NCBI GenBank assembly: GCA_009869945.1
Contig: WIXG01000483.1
Location: 1 to 50,396 of the forward strand
Reading direction: 5' to 3'
DNA from: Mesaphorura yosii
Taxonomy: Eukaryota; Arthropoda; Collembola; Poduromorpha; Tullbergiidae
Length of the DNA stretch: 50,396 nucleotides
Positions 37,307 to 47,122 of the stretch are shown one piece after another (positions within the stretch are counted from its first letter, which is position 1; every line of letters begins with the position of its first letter). Made by a program: the position numbers and the translations under genes. Under the pieces are notes generated by a model. That model saw only the letters and a list, made by a program, of their open reading frames with translations. It searched no databases and was not told the origin of the DNA.

Positions 37307-40300
37307 TTCACTAATGAGTATGAGTATCACTAATTAACGCGCGCGAACTGTTTTGTAAACCAATTGTAAATGGTACAATAATACTTTTGAGTAATGACTA
37401 TGAAAGCCTTCGATGTATGTTCATGTCGTACGTTTCTTGTAGAGAAGAGAATTTCTTTGGTTAATTCCTCACAACGCAACTGGATGTCTATTCCATTAGA
37501 GTCAAAGTCTCTGAGTCTTTAAGCTTGCAAAAAGAGGCCAAGACAAGATCAGAAAGTCCAAATCTCGGTTCCCCCACACGAAATTCGCTTCTCAGAGTCA
37601 CCATAAACGCGAGATGGGTTCAAGTGTTGGCTTGAACTCATCTCGTGTATGGGGACGAGTGCGACATGAAACCATGAGCCTACGTTAAACGTTTTCCTGG
37701 ACTCCATTCTAATCTTGTCTTTCCGATTTTTGCAGGTTTGGCTGGCTCAAGGTTTTGATGGTGAATTCATTGAATACATGCCGGTAAGATCCGCATTCGA
37801 TCTCTAGTCGTCCCCGCATACTTCGTGTCCATCAGGTCTTGGCCGTCTGAGAAGGAAGTCGAATAGGGTCACTCATAACGGCTTTGTCATATAAAGCAGT
37901 GCTATTCCATTTCCATCCCTTCCATGGTGTCGCTGTTACGAAAGATTGCTCTCTCTTACCAAAAATTTCTAGCCATTCTAGCCTTTTTAGCTCACTGCCA
38001 TTTCCAGCAGCATTATTGTATAGTTAGGCCTCAGAATCCGAATCTGACATCCAAGCATGATGCATACGCGTACCCACGATGCTCGTCATTCATACATATT
38101 TACATTTCGCATCCTTATTCAGCTGTGGGAGCCTCCGACGCCCCCAAGCGACGACACGGACGTGTATATCGACACGAGCCTCCAGACTCTCTACCATAAA
38201 GAGATCATTCCGGAGGCCGAGCTTCCACCCGTGTACGTGCCTCCGTTGAAGAAGAAGACGACTGTCTCTCCGAAGGCCACCACCATTCCAGGGTATCCTC
38301 CCCTGATTCCTTCTCCTACCCTGATGGACATCTCTTCGGATCAGAAGAAGCTTCCACTCAAGCCGCACAAGCGAGAGGAACCGATCTTTGCACCTAAGTC
38401 GTTGTTTGAGCGTCCTAACCCGCAGGTCAACAAACTGCGGAGGGACTTCAAACTGCAGAAACACAATCGGCCTGCGCACGTGTCGACAGCTGCTCCGCCG
38501 CCCATCCCTTCGAAGCCACTCGGACCTGAGTCCATTTCGTTTCCTGTCGTGTCTCCTCCCCTCCCGAAGGGGGCGAGCCCAGCCGGACTGGACAATCCGC
38601 CGTGGAACGTGCAAGAGGACAACGCGTTACTGGAGGTGAGATTTTCTTGATTCAGAACGTGAATTTCACCACATCGAATTATGATGAAATGATTAGAACA
38701 TTCTTAAACAGGTTTCTAAAATATTACAGGGTGTTTCGACTATGTGTGAGCTTCCTCAGAGCCTGATCGTGTTGAACCCGTCGCAGACAGTTAATTGGGA
38801 CCTGATTTGTGAGCATGTCAACCAGACATCAGTCACGCATCGCTCCCCGAAACAGTGCAAGGCTCGTTACGAGACGGTCGTTGGGCCCAGAGAGGAGGGT
38901 AAGATGATGTTTGACGGTCCGGCACTTGTCAAGAAGAAGAAATCGAAAGCATTCGTCAAGATTGGGCCTCCGTCTCCTCAGCGGGCGCGACCCCAAGTCA
39001 AGACGGCTCAACTGATGCTGCAAGACAACTGCCAAAAGTACACGGAGGTGTTTATGGGACGTTTTGAGGCCATGCGCAATTTGACAGCACGGAAACTCAG
39101 CCAGACGCTGAGCAAGCCTCCGGGCATACAGAAAGTCGGCAAGCAGTCGCTGATTTTCACAGAACACGGCATTAATTACGATACGCCGCAGACTGCCCAG
39201 TCGATCGCAATGGCGAGGCTGGAGAGGATCCAACTAGAAAGGAGGAAGGCAATTGCTGCTCAAGAGGCGGCACGAATTGCTGCACAGGAAGCTGCCCGAA
39301 TTGCGGCTCAGACCCCCATTGGCACCATCACGCTTCCAGCAGGACAAACGATTTCTGTCCAAGGCGGCGGAGGTCAGCAGCCACCCAACTCACTTCTTTT
39401 ACAGACTCTCCCGCAAAAACTCACCCCAGCTCAAATGGAAATCTTGAAGCAGAATCTCGTCATGTCCGCTCAGCTCGGTCAGCTCCGGCAGAATCAGCTC
39501 GGCGGCACCGCTGTCCCGCTACGCCCACCGTATCAGCGACCACCCGACCCGGCCGCCGCTGCCGCTGTTTCCTTGCAGGGCGTTAAGCGTATTCAAGTTG
39601 TGCCCAATTCGGTCCAGTCCACGATGGGCGGTGTCAGCTTCGCGATCACCTCGTCAAGTATCACAACCACTGCCCAGCAGGGCACGATTATTCCGTACAG
39701 TTCAACCGTTGCTGCTCAGAATTCTCCAATCATTCAGAGCCAGCTACAAAGCAGCAACATTTCTCCTGGAACCATATACCAGCGGAGTGCTGACTCGCTT
39801 TCGGTGCACAACGTGAAGAGGATTCAGGTCGTGCCTAACTCGATTCAGACTGTTGGCGGAGTCACATTTGCCCTTACGGCGCCGGTCGCGACACCCACGA
39901 ACATCTCACAGCCAAACATAATTACACTGAACACGACAGGCGCTTCTCAGCTCTCGTTGCAGTCCAGCACGACAGGCCAGAGCGCCGGCCAGATGGTGGG
40001 TCCGCTTCCTCCGGTCTCCGTGTTCCAGCGTGGAGCGGAGTCTGTCTCACTTCAAGGCGTGAAACGCATCCAAGTGGTGTCAAACACGATACAGCCGGGA
40101 GGAATCACCTTCGCAGTCAGCACAACAGCGACCTCCGCAATCGCACCGACGTCACACCACTCGGTCATTTCCATCAGTGCACCGATGGTCTCGCTCGGAG
40201 GTGGCGGAGGAGGAGCAACTACGGGCCAGGTAGGATTTCCTGATTTCCAGTCTCATCGGTGCTCAACACGCACTGTTTTGTTCGGACTCTAGCACAAAAC

Positions 40301-42151
40301 ATACTCTCGTATTTTATTTCAACAGATGAACATCGTACAGAAGCCTGCTGTGTCTGCTCCGATTATCTCAATGGCACCAGTAACATCGGTTGTTTCGACA
40401 GTCCAGTCGCTAGGATCGCTGCTGTCTTCCACAGCATCAACGTCACAGCGCTTCCATGGCATCCAGGGACCCGCTGGAACCCCGCTCACTGCTATTGTCA
40501 GAACGCAAGGTCAGAAAGCGGGACAACCACAAGCCTTCATCTCGTCTCAGATGTCCCTGCCTTCACTAAACACTCTGAGACCGGTAAGATTTACGGTAGC
40601 CTTGCTGCTGATTGGCTGATTAAGTACGCCGCGCAGAACGGTTCTGTACAACAAAATCTGATGTGATTTGTTCAGGTAATCGTGCGCCCAAGAACGTACA
40701 GCCCACAACAGCAACAACAGATTCAGTCTCTTCAAATGCAGCAGCTGACCCAGCAGCAACAAGCACAGATGGTCGTCTCTTCAGGCACATCGCAGCATTC
40801 GATTTTCACGCTGAGTTCTCCCATTACGTCGACTGGACAGGGTGGTCAACGGGTAAGTGCTTCTATGCTTCTACCAATACGCTCCAGGAGCTGAAGAACT
40901 CAATCTAGCTAAACGATGCCGATTCTCCTGTCAGGTGACCCTCGTGCAGCAGTCTCCCATCATCACAGTGACAACCATCGGAAGTGGGAGTCACAGCCAA
41001 ACTCTTCCGATCATCTCAGTCCCGAGTTCGCAACTCACCGGATTGACAACCACAACCGCATCAAATCTGCATTCTGTAAGTTAAATTAGGACGCAGTAGT
41101 TTCTGAAAGGTTCCCAATCTCATGCATTGCTTCTGACCGACCTTTTCTCTTTGTCTTGTTGGGTTACAGAGACTCCAGGCTTTGCCAATCAGCACATCCG
41201 GAGCGTCTCCCATCGCGACATTGGTGAAGGGCACCGTTCCTGCCAAGGGTCCGGCTCACACTTTTATTTCGACGCCAATACAGTACACACCCATGAAACC
41301 GGTAAGCCCAATCTTTCTAATCCTATGATCTTCGTATGTTGTGAACAAGAAGCACTGATACTGATAGCTCCAACCTAATTTGACAGGGTACGACAACACA
41401 AGCTCAAATACCAACGCAGTTGATTGTCCAAACCACTTCCAAGCAACTGCCAGCATCCTTGCAACAGTTTCAGCAAGTTTTCAAGCAAGTGATTTTCCGT
41501 CAGCCCGTTCAGGTACGACTTTTTGCATGAATGCATGTTGAACTTGTGTGCCTGCCTACAACTCATAGTTCTCCCACATTTTAGATGCTGCAGGGGCAAC
41601 CGGTAGCCGTTTCATTGGGTGGCACGTTGGCAAGGCCCGTCGTTTCACAATCGTTGCCCATCAGGACGGCTGTGCCAATTTCAGCCATCGCACAGGTAAG
41701 CAGGCGAGCTTCGAGCTTCGAAGTTACGTGATTCTAGCAGGAAGCCGCTGCACTTGCACTTGTTTATTCACCTTCCTGACTTCCTACCCTTTGCCAGATT
41801 TCTACTGGTCCACCGCAAGCACAGGCGAGGCGATTGCCACTCACTTTGCCCCTGAACACAATCTCGGCAGCCGTCTCGGCTGCAGCTGCTGCAGCCGCAA
41901 CTGCGACACCGTCTGACGCGACGCCGACGGGTGTGCAAGTCAAGCGCTTTCAAGTTGCTCCACCAATATTAACAGCGGCGCCTTTAATCCCAAACATTTC
42001 GAAAGAGGCACCACCGCCGCCCATCGCTATTAAATCGCAAGTACAGCCACCACCACCGCCGGCACCAATACCGATCCAAGTTGAAGTTTCGCAGTGTGAG
42101 CCTAAAACAAGTACGGCGAGCACGAAACCGGCGACTACACAAAACGAGTAA
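26739..42151 (+). CDS. dom: Domino/EP400-type SWI2/SNF2 remodeller, isoform A (SANT, Gln-rich)
   Basis: Exons after 26739-27827: 29474-29666, 29737-29902, 29987-30203, 30287-30644, 30727-30876, 30969-31210, 31303-31489, 31595-31810, 31907-32268, 32349-32485, 32559-33102, 33182-33260, 33326-33690, 33788-34207, 34277-34487, 34566-34947, 35021-35480, 35584-35844, 35914-35976, 36065-36286, 37736-37783, 38123-38635, 38730-40229, 40326-40583, 40676-40852, 40935-41075, 41170-41301, 41387-41512, 41585-41695 and 41798-42151. All junctions keep frame and give about 3227 residues. HSA lies near 515-590 ([18 protein letters not shown]), Walker A DEMGLGKT near 872, DEAQ at 975-978, a long INO80-family insertion between the lobes, the C-lobe near 1773-1926 ([14 protein letters not shown]), SANT near 2285-2345 ([20 protein letters not shown]), then an Ala/Gln/Thr-rich tail. 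The family exchanges histone H2A variants within Tip60-type complexes. The true N-terminus is uncertain. Confidence 0.9.
27828..29473 (+). other. domino intron hosting a small gene
   Basis: A phase-0 intron from a GTAAGA donor to a TTGCAG acceptor. Besides the nested gene at 28733-29125 it has two minus-strand open frames (27874-28107 and 28141-28527). Neither begins with ATG nor shows a domain, so they are not called. The 29126-29473 part is AT-rich and shows nothing else. Confidence 0.6.
28733..29125 (+). CDS. nested acidic repeat protein of unknown function, 130 aa
   Basis: An intact ATG-to-TAA frame of 130 residues inside a domino intron, on the same strand. It is built from two and a half diverged repeats. 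Residues 13-53 and 59-103 each begin with an aromatic pair (RYY, FYY), run through a charged helix-like stretch and end with NV(D/G)D(I/V)SLPST followed by ADPG. Residues 110-127 ([13 protein letters not shown]) are a partial third copy. It has no signal peptide or membrane segment and is acidic, so probably intracellular. The frame stays open back to a GTG at 28703, and a possible acceptor (CCCATAG) lies at 28695, but joining it to the preceding domino exon would hit a stop, so it is not a simple domino cassette. The repeat structure argues for real coding sequence. No family is recognised. Confidence 0.5.
   Translation: MEAEEIDSEEEVVEIARYYPRLDYQEIQRSPKKKGSSQNVDDISLPSTPADPGTEEVEGIGCFYYKADGLVEVLTELKKEKEESNLNVGDVSLPSTRTSADPGPTQQDSEAISEYYAELFKLLVSVNNDI
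30204..30286 (+). other. GC-AG intron inside the HSA-coding region
   Basis: The exon ends AGAAAG and the intron starts GCAAGC; the acceptor is TTGCAG at 30286. The protein across the junction (LAARK then CGRMVEKY) matches the conserved domino HSA order exactly, so the junction is fixed and the donor is GC rather than GT. The surrounding bases are a good match to the known GC-AG donor consensus. Confidence 0.85.
36281..36292 (+). promoter_or_regulatory. weak alternative 5' splice site deciding domino isoform
   Basis: The sequence AATAAG|GTTAAA has a sub-optimal donor (GTTAAA instead of GTAAGT). Using it joins QNK in phase 0 to VWLAQGF encoded at 37736. Ignoring it continues the frame into the B tail. 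A weak donor is what a regulated choice needs. Confidence 0.65.
36791..37066 (+). repeat. four AT-hook-like repeats in domino B tail
   Basis: Four in-frame copies of a unit of about 24 residues: an Arg/Gly/Lys core ([34 protein letters not shown]) followed by an acidic Pro-rich spacer (ELPSEE, ELPPEE and similar). They lie only in the B-form coding sequence. Confidence 0.8.
37307..37735 (+). other. isoform-B 3' UTR overlapping the isoform-A intron
   Basis: After the B stop codon this stretch is both presumed 3' UTR of form B and the end of the 1449-nt intron of form A. It contains the strong hairpin at 37601-37652 and ends in a TTTTTGCAG acceptor. Confidence 0.6.
37601..37652. other. strong hairpin between domino alternative ends
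   Basis: The core arms are CGAGATGGGTTCAAG (37610-37624) and CTTGAACTCATCTCG (37631-37645), complementary except for one G-U pair, with a 6-nt loop. The pairing extends outward past a 2-nt bulge to CCATA/TATGG, about 21 pairs in all. It sits 84 nt upstream of the isoform-A acceptor. Confidence 0.75.
39531..40119 (+). repeat. three VKRIQVV repeats in domino A tail
   Basis: Three in-frame copies (39531-39650, 39777-39876, 40023-40119) share the order (Y/F)QR, S(L/V), VKRIQVV, an Asn, (I/V)Q, then GG(V/I)(T/S)FA. A shorter fourth copy, [11 protein letters not shown], occurs in the last exon at about 41933-41965. Confidence 0.85.
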
Positions 42152-43800
42152 CACTAAGCAATTCCGGTAAGATTTATTATAAATTTCACGAGATGAATTT
42201 CCATCCTCATGTGGCCATTGCTCGAAATCAGAAAGACGTATAGAATTAACATGACATTCCCTTTCTTTCAACAGGTGCCCTTAAAGAGCCAGGCACCAAG
42301 CCTAGGTGAAGTATTAAAAAGAAATCATTTTCATGAAGATTAATTGAAAACTGACGACAAAATAATCAAATTCAATCGAGCATTAATTGAAGACATGACC
42401 CGACCCACCTCTCATTTCTGCACGGAGCCGCAATTGCCAGAAGTCCGAAATACTCCTCCAAAGTCGAAACAATCGACATGAATCAATCGTAACCTGAAAC
42501 GCAAAAGAATGGAAATTTTACACATTTTATAGTAATTTAGTACGAGGATCTTAATCATCTTAAGCCCTAGCCGTGCAATTAGCCCGAAATCTGCGTAAGA
42601 GGATAAGGTTGGATAGGATAGCGAATACTTTCATGACAAAAGTCTTTGATGACCTGCATTTATGTTTACAGCTCAGCCAGACGGCCTGTGCTTGCCAGTT
42701 TGTACTTGTCGAAGGGAGTGCTTACTCTAATTGCTCTTTTAGTTGTAAGTTTTAATGATGTTCAAAACCTGACATGCAAGAAATTTTTTAATCTGACTAT
42801 AGGCTAACTAATTAAGGATCTCTTTTAATACTGTTACTTGACTTGCTATACTTGACCTTGCTACTTGAAATTGCTATTAGCTAAGTGAGTTTATGAAATT
42901 TAATAAAGAGGAAATGGTAAGTATTAAGTTTGTTAAAATTAAGTGAATCCTCACTTTATTATTGTTGAAAATTGTGCGAAAATCCATACCACGCACATTT
43001 GTATATAACCTTCTTGAGTTAGAAGTACAATTTGTAAAATGCATTTATAAAATTTAGTGATTTGTTGAACTTATGAGTACAAAATTAAAAAACAAATTCT
43101 CACCGATCACTGAAGCGTCTCATGCACCTTGAGGTGGGCTACTCTCATTGAACACATTTGTGAGTTGGTGAAGGAGGCAAGGCCAACAAAGAAACCAGGA
43201 GCCGTGTTTCTACCTTCTTTCACTATGAGGGACAGTTTTGCAGGATCCTGCATTTTCAAGTACTTGCATGTGCGAGTTCCTGCACTTTCAAGTACCAGCT
43301 TTTGCAGGTACTTGATTTCATGCCAAGTACTTGATTCAGTAAGTGGCGCACAAGCTTCACCAGGTGAAGCACAATACAATCGCCGTGGAACACAAACGCT
43401 GTGCATTTTGTCCACAATCCCCCCTCATAGTGAACACTGGCCTGGCGTAGCGCAACGTTTCGAGAGTTTCAAGGCTCTCCTCGGCGTCACTATAACCTTG
43501 TATACGAAAGAGACAGAACAAAGAAGAGTCGAGACTTCAATCAAGCAGCGCAGCAGCACGATATCACAGCATAGAATTCTTGCCTCATCGCTAAAACGCA
43601 TGAGAGAACGAGAAGCTCGAGCTAACTACAACGGCTAAAAATTCTTTTAACGTCCACTGTTAGGTTAAATCCAAGTTTGACTGCCAGACTAGAACTGAGT
43701 TCGCAATTGGGAAACTGATAAACTCTGAGAATTGTGGATTGGTGATAAGGGATTGGTATTCCAGCACGATTTTCTTTGTGCGAATTAAAATTAAAGCGAA
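42152..43800. other. domino 3' UTR and following intergenic DNA
   Basis: AATAAA at 42902-42907 is the likely cleavage signal for isoform A, giving a 3' UTR of about 0.75 kb. A GTAAGA at 42169 and CAACAG at 42275 could be a small 3' UTR intron. The open frames at 43107-43415 (minus) and 43129-43638 (plus) have no domain apart from the domino-like fragment described separately. Confidence 0.5.
43134..43206 (+). repeat. diverged fragment resembling a domino N-terminal exon
   Basis: About 70 bases starting CTACTCTCATTGAACAC align with domino exon sequence starting at about 27613, with roughly 80 percent matching bases by eye and small indels. The similarity stops abruptly on both sides. It is either a decayed partial duplication or a dispersed repeat that was also taken into the domino exon. 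Confidence 0.6.
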
Positions 43801-45442
43801 ATGAGGGTACTCAAGTCTTCGTTGGTGAATCATTTCCACAACCCGATTGCCTCCATTGATATTCATCCCGACAGGTCCCGATTCGCTACGTGTGGCCAAG
43901 GCCAGGACGTCATCTGGAATTGGCCTATACTCCTGTCCCTTGCCAAGACAGAAAGAACGATGGAAACAACGAAAAGACGACGGCGAGCCGAACATATTTT
44001 GCCAAATGGATCAGCTCAGTACGTGCGTCAACTTCGTGCGGTGGAGTCACTCTGGCGAGTACCTCGTGTCAGGCGGTAGCGATAATGCCATAATGATCTG
44101 GAAGCGTAACAAATACGGTTCACCGTGCAAACCTTGGAAAGTCGTCTTCGACTTCAATAGCCGCCAGGGCAACGTTCTGCAGTTGTCTTTGTCGCGAGAA
44201 GACATACTTGGCTTCCGCATCGGTAGTTGTAAAAATTAACATTTGGAATGCACAGCAGTTTCCTCGTGTCGTTCGAGAACTAAAAGTGAGAACAAGTTCC
44301 GTCAAAGGTAAGTCGATTTTTTAAGCTGCAAGGCCTGGATCAAGGTTGATACACTGCTAATTTTTATTTCTGATCGAAAGAATGACGTGGGACCCCGTGG
44401 GAAATACCCCGCCGCGCAGTCGGACGAGAACACCTTAAAAATTTGGCGGAGCTCCGACTGGCAGCTGGTACACGTCATCGACGAACCGTTTGAAGAGTGC
44501 GTTGTAACCGTGGACGTCCGATGACTGGACTAGTCTCCCGACGGGCAGTTCCTCGTCTCGGATCTCGCCATGAACCAGCGTACGAACAATCGAGTTCTGT
44601 CTCGTCGTCGTCCTTGGCTCCCCAGACTGCCCCGTCTGCATCTGGTCAACGGCGCTCCCACGCCCTCCTCTGAAACTGAAACAGCCGCTGGTCGTCCTCT
44701 CGGACCTTTTTGAGGGTGGTGTAAGGGATGTTTCGTGGTCGTCTTCCGGCAGAACCTGATGGCTTGTTCATCCGATGGCACAGCGGTCGCTGCCTTGCTC
44801 AAGAGCTCCGATAATCATGAGGCGCTCTCCTCCGAAGAAAAACTGAAGTTGATCGATGCGGAGCCGCAATCGAAATCGTCGCCGTACAAGTTGGTCGCGA
44901 GGAGTCCAATTGAGAAACAAATTGAAACGAGGACTTCGGACGGGAAGAGGCGAATCACTCCATTGTCTTCACCTTCGTCTACTTCGATAAAGTCAGTAAA
45001 TTCTCTTTGTGAAACATTGCGAAACGGAACGAGCGAAGTCGAAACCAAATACAGTTTTAAGCCTACCGTTTTTGAAAACATTGGCAGCGTTGAACTTACG
45101 ACTTACGGTGGTACCTCTCCACTGGCGTCGCACCCAGAGTCAGAAGCTCCCGCACCGCCTTTAAAGTTAAAAGGAGCTGACGCACGGCAAGCTCGACTGA
45201 GCCCCATGAACTCTGGAGCCCGGCTCCACTGTCTTGTGAAGACTATGACTGAAATCAGCTACGAGCTCGAGGCGGAGAACGCCGCCTGTCTGAAGATCGC
45301 ATCTTTCCTACGATACCGATACGATGCCAAGTCGCTGAACGGGCAGGAATGGAGCATCTGCACATCGAACCCAATCTGCCACGTCAGCGGAGACCTATTT
45401 CGTGTGATCGCGATGGCGGAGGACTCATCAGAATTTGAATAG
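43801..45442 (+). pseudogene. broken HIRA-like gene (histone H3.3 chaperone remnant)
   Basis: It begins like HIRA (MRVLKSSLVNHFHNPIASID, HPDRSRFATCGQGQD), then shifts frame near 43920-43975 and continues (CVNFVRWSHSGEYLVSGGSD), then NIWNAQQFPRVVRELK near 44245. A 73-nt intron (44308-44380, GTAAGT to AAAG) follows, then TWDPVG, a shift, TLKIWRSSDWQLVHVIDEPF, stops at 44522-44524 and 44531-44533 inside the WD repeat that reads LD then SPDGQFLVS, and another shift before QNLMACSSDGT. From 44735 the frame is open for 235 residues and contains the B-domain-like motif KQIETRTSDGKRRITPL, which binds ASF1 in HIRA. The C-terminal half of HIRA is absent. The retained intron argues for a duplicated rather than retroposed copy. 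Assembly errors could mimic the lesions but would have to be several. Confidence 0.8.
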
Positions 45443-45574
45443 AAATGAATCAAATCATTCTGCGGTAAATGATAGTGCAAATCTTCAGCCTTTAACATTC
45501 TTCTCGTCCATCCGTTGTCAGTTTTGATTGCCTGCGCTTGCATTGCCTTTTATTTGACCACTGACCACGTTTTT

Positions 45575-45583
45575 TATCTTATC
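45575..45583 (+). promoter_or_regulatory. paired GATA motifs upstream of secreted peptide gene
   Basis: TATCTTATC contains two adjacent GATA sites read on the minus strand (GATAAGATA), about 115 nt before the peptide ATG. GATA sites are common in fat-body and gut immune promoters of insects. No clear NF-kappa-B site was seen. This is a motif match only. Confidence 0.35.
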
Positions 45584-45696
45584 CTTCTACTTGCGCACCA
45601 AAAGTAAGAATCAGAATCTAGCCAGAGTAAAATTCAACTCCAAGAACTCTCGACTAGCACCCTTCAGCACAAGCATCAAGAATATAGAAGAGCATC

Positions 45697-46020
45697 ATGA
45701 ATCGATTCATTCTGACAATTTGCATAATTTCGATCGTGGTGGGGGTCTGGATTGATCAATCCGAAGGTAAACTCTTCGGACCGAAGCCTCCGCGCCCAGC
45801 AAAGCGTCCCCTCTTTGCCAAAAAGTTTCATCCTGCTCGTCCGGCCTCCCACCCATTATTTGCCAAGAAAGCGCATCCACTACCGTCAGCAAAAGCGGAG
45901 CATCCAAAATGGAAATTGGAAGGTCTGGCAGGTCTGGCACCTGCAATCGGAGGTCTAGCGCATGGGAAAGATATTGGGAAGAATATCGGTGACATCATCT
46001 CATCTGCCATCAAGGGCTAA
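45697..46020 (+). CDS. short secreted basic peptide precursor, AMP-like
   Basis: A single-exon gene of 107 residues. Residues 1-24 form a signal peptide (hydrophobic run ILTICIISIVVGVW, likely cut near QSEG). The mature part is rich in Lys, Arg, His and Pro up to residue 73, with a repeated decapeptide (RPLFAKKFHP at 37-46, HPLFAKKAHP at 52-61). Residues 74-107 are Gly/Ala/Ile-rich with spaced Lys and Asp, as in amphipathic helices, and the chain ends in Lys-Gly, so C-terminal amidation is possible. Size, charge and composition fit an antimicrobial or other secreted effector peptide, but no known family is recognised and a cuticular or neuropeptide-like role cannot be excluded. AATAAA follows the stop by about 40 nt, so it is a compact complete gene, unlike the broken gene before it. 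Confidence 0.7.
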   Translation: MNRFILTICIISIVVGVWIDQSEGKLFGPKPPRPAKRPLFAKKFHPARPASHPLFAKKAHPLPSAKAEHPKWKLEGLAGLAPAIGGLAHGKDIGKNIGDIISSAIKG

Positions 46021-46059
46021 AGAAGGTCCATCCTTTATTTCTGTATTCTTTTTCTTGCT

Positions 46060-46065
46060 AATAAA
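46060..46065 (+). terminator. poly(A) signal of secreted peptide gene
   Basis: AATAAA 40 nt after the stop codon at 46018-46020, with further AT-rich sequence downstream. Confidence 0.6.
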
Positions 46066-46836
46066 TATAAATGGAATTGAAGTTGTATTTTGTACCTTAG
46101 GTATCTGCATTCTTATTTCATACCTCGAGTTTTTCGCACAAATTTGCGACTCGTGGTGTGCTTTCGGCTTTAAGCACTTTAAGTCTGAAATTTTGCACGA
46201 AATTAGTCCAAGGCTTAGTTAACAGTAACAAAACTTAATTCGTCGAGTCATGAGTTGAGTCAATCTATAAAATGCTCCAATGTTCAATTCCGAGGCTAGC
46301 TCTTATCGGTGTCGGGGAGAATGTTCCCACTACCCGCTTTACCTTATCTGAATGGAAATGCGGTGCATTTTCGCAACCAGTTTAACCGATTCATGGTCAT
46401 CACCGTATCCTTCTGTCCACAAGTCATAAACTTCATAGAAAAGCACCCTCGCCCTGTCATATCTTTCAAGCAAGAATAGGCGTTTCACTAAATTTTCCTT
46501 GATATCGCGGTGGTTTGTCTGGCCCGTCTAGCTTTCAAAAATGTACGTTTCCTGGTGGATACCCAATAGGCTCTTTCATGTACTTCTTTGCTTCAAATAA
46601 CCAGCAAATTGGCAGTGCCGTTTTCGAAAAGTCAAGTTGGCATTGCCGAAAAGCATGGGTGTTCACATCAAACTGGGAAATGACAAAGACAAATTGGCAG
46701 ACAATTTTTTCGAGTTAAAATTTCTGTATTCATCGGTTCAGAGTGGCGCCATACTATAGTCCTCTCAAAACCTATTCACAGATACAAATTGTTTTCAATT
46801 GTGGCAGTGAGTGAGCATATTAATAAAAAACAATAA
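46066..46836. other. no supported gene
   Basis: AT-rich sequence. The frame at 46515-46718 starts with TTG and shows no domain. Nothing else is recognised. Confidence 0.5.
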
Positions 46837-47115
46837 AATGAGTGCCGAAAAGTTGCTTCACTAACTGTAGAAAGTGGGTACAAACTGCCAGTGGATTTGT
46901 CACCAGTTTCTGCTCGTCCATTTCCTGTACAAGGAGCGTACATCCAGATTTTAGGGTTACGTCCAGTTTACAACTATGCAGTTCTCGCTTACCGTCGATA
47001 TCACCTATCAGACCCAGTTAACTTGCCCACATTATTTGACATGGATTGTGTAAGAACTGGATTTCGGACTCTTCAAGCAGATGGACTCAAGCAACTGAAA
47101 GCGTCGTGGTGTTGA
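46837..47115 (+). CDS. possible exon or gene fragment, 92 codons
   Basis: A frame open from 46837 to TGA at 47113-47115 has no ATG near its start. It reads like ordinary protein (VQGAYIQILGLRPVYNYAVL, PVNLPTLFDMDCVRTGF), with balanced composition and no low complexity. It could be the terminal exon of a gene or a relic of a mobile element, since a FLYWCH ORF ends only 8 nt away on the other strand. No family is recognised. Confidence 0.25.
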   Translation, partial: NECRKVASLTVESGYKLPVDLSPVSARPFPVQGAYIQILGLRPVYNYAVLAYRRYHLSDPVNLPTLFDMDCVRTGFRTLQADGLKQLKASWC

Positions 47116-47122
47116 AAGTTCC

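Noticed and set aside
43107..43638. Open frames of 102 and 169 codons on opposite strands
   Set aside because: They overlap each other, show no domain, and the only similarity is the 70-bp domino-like block.
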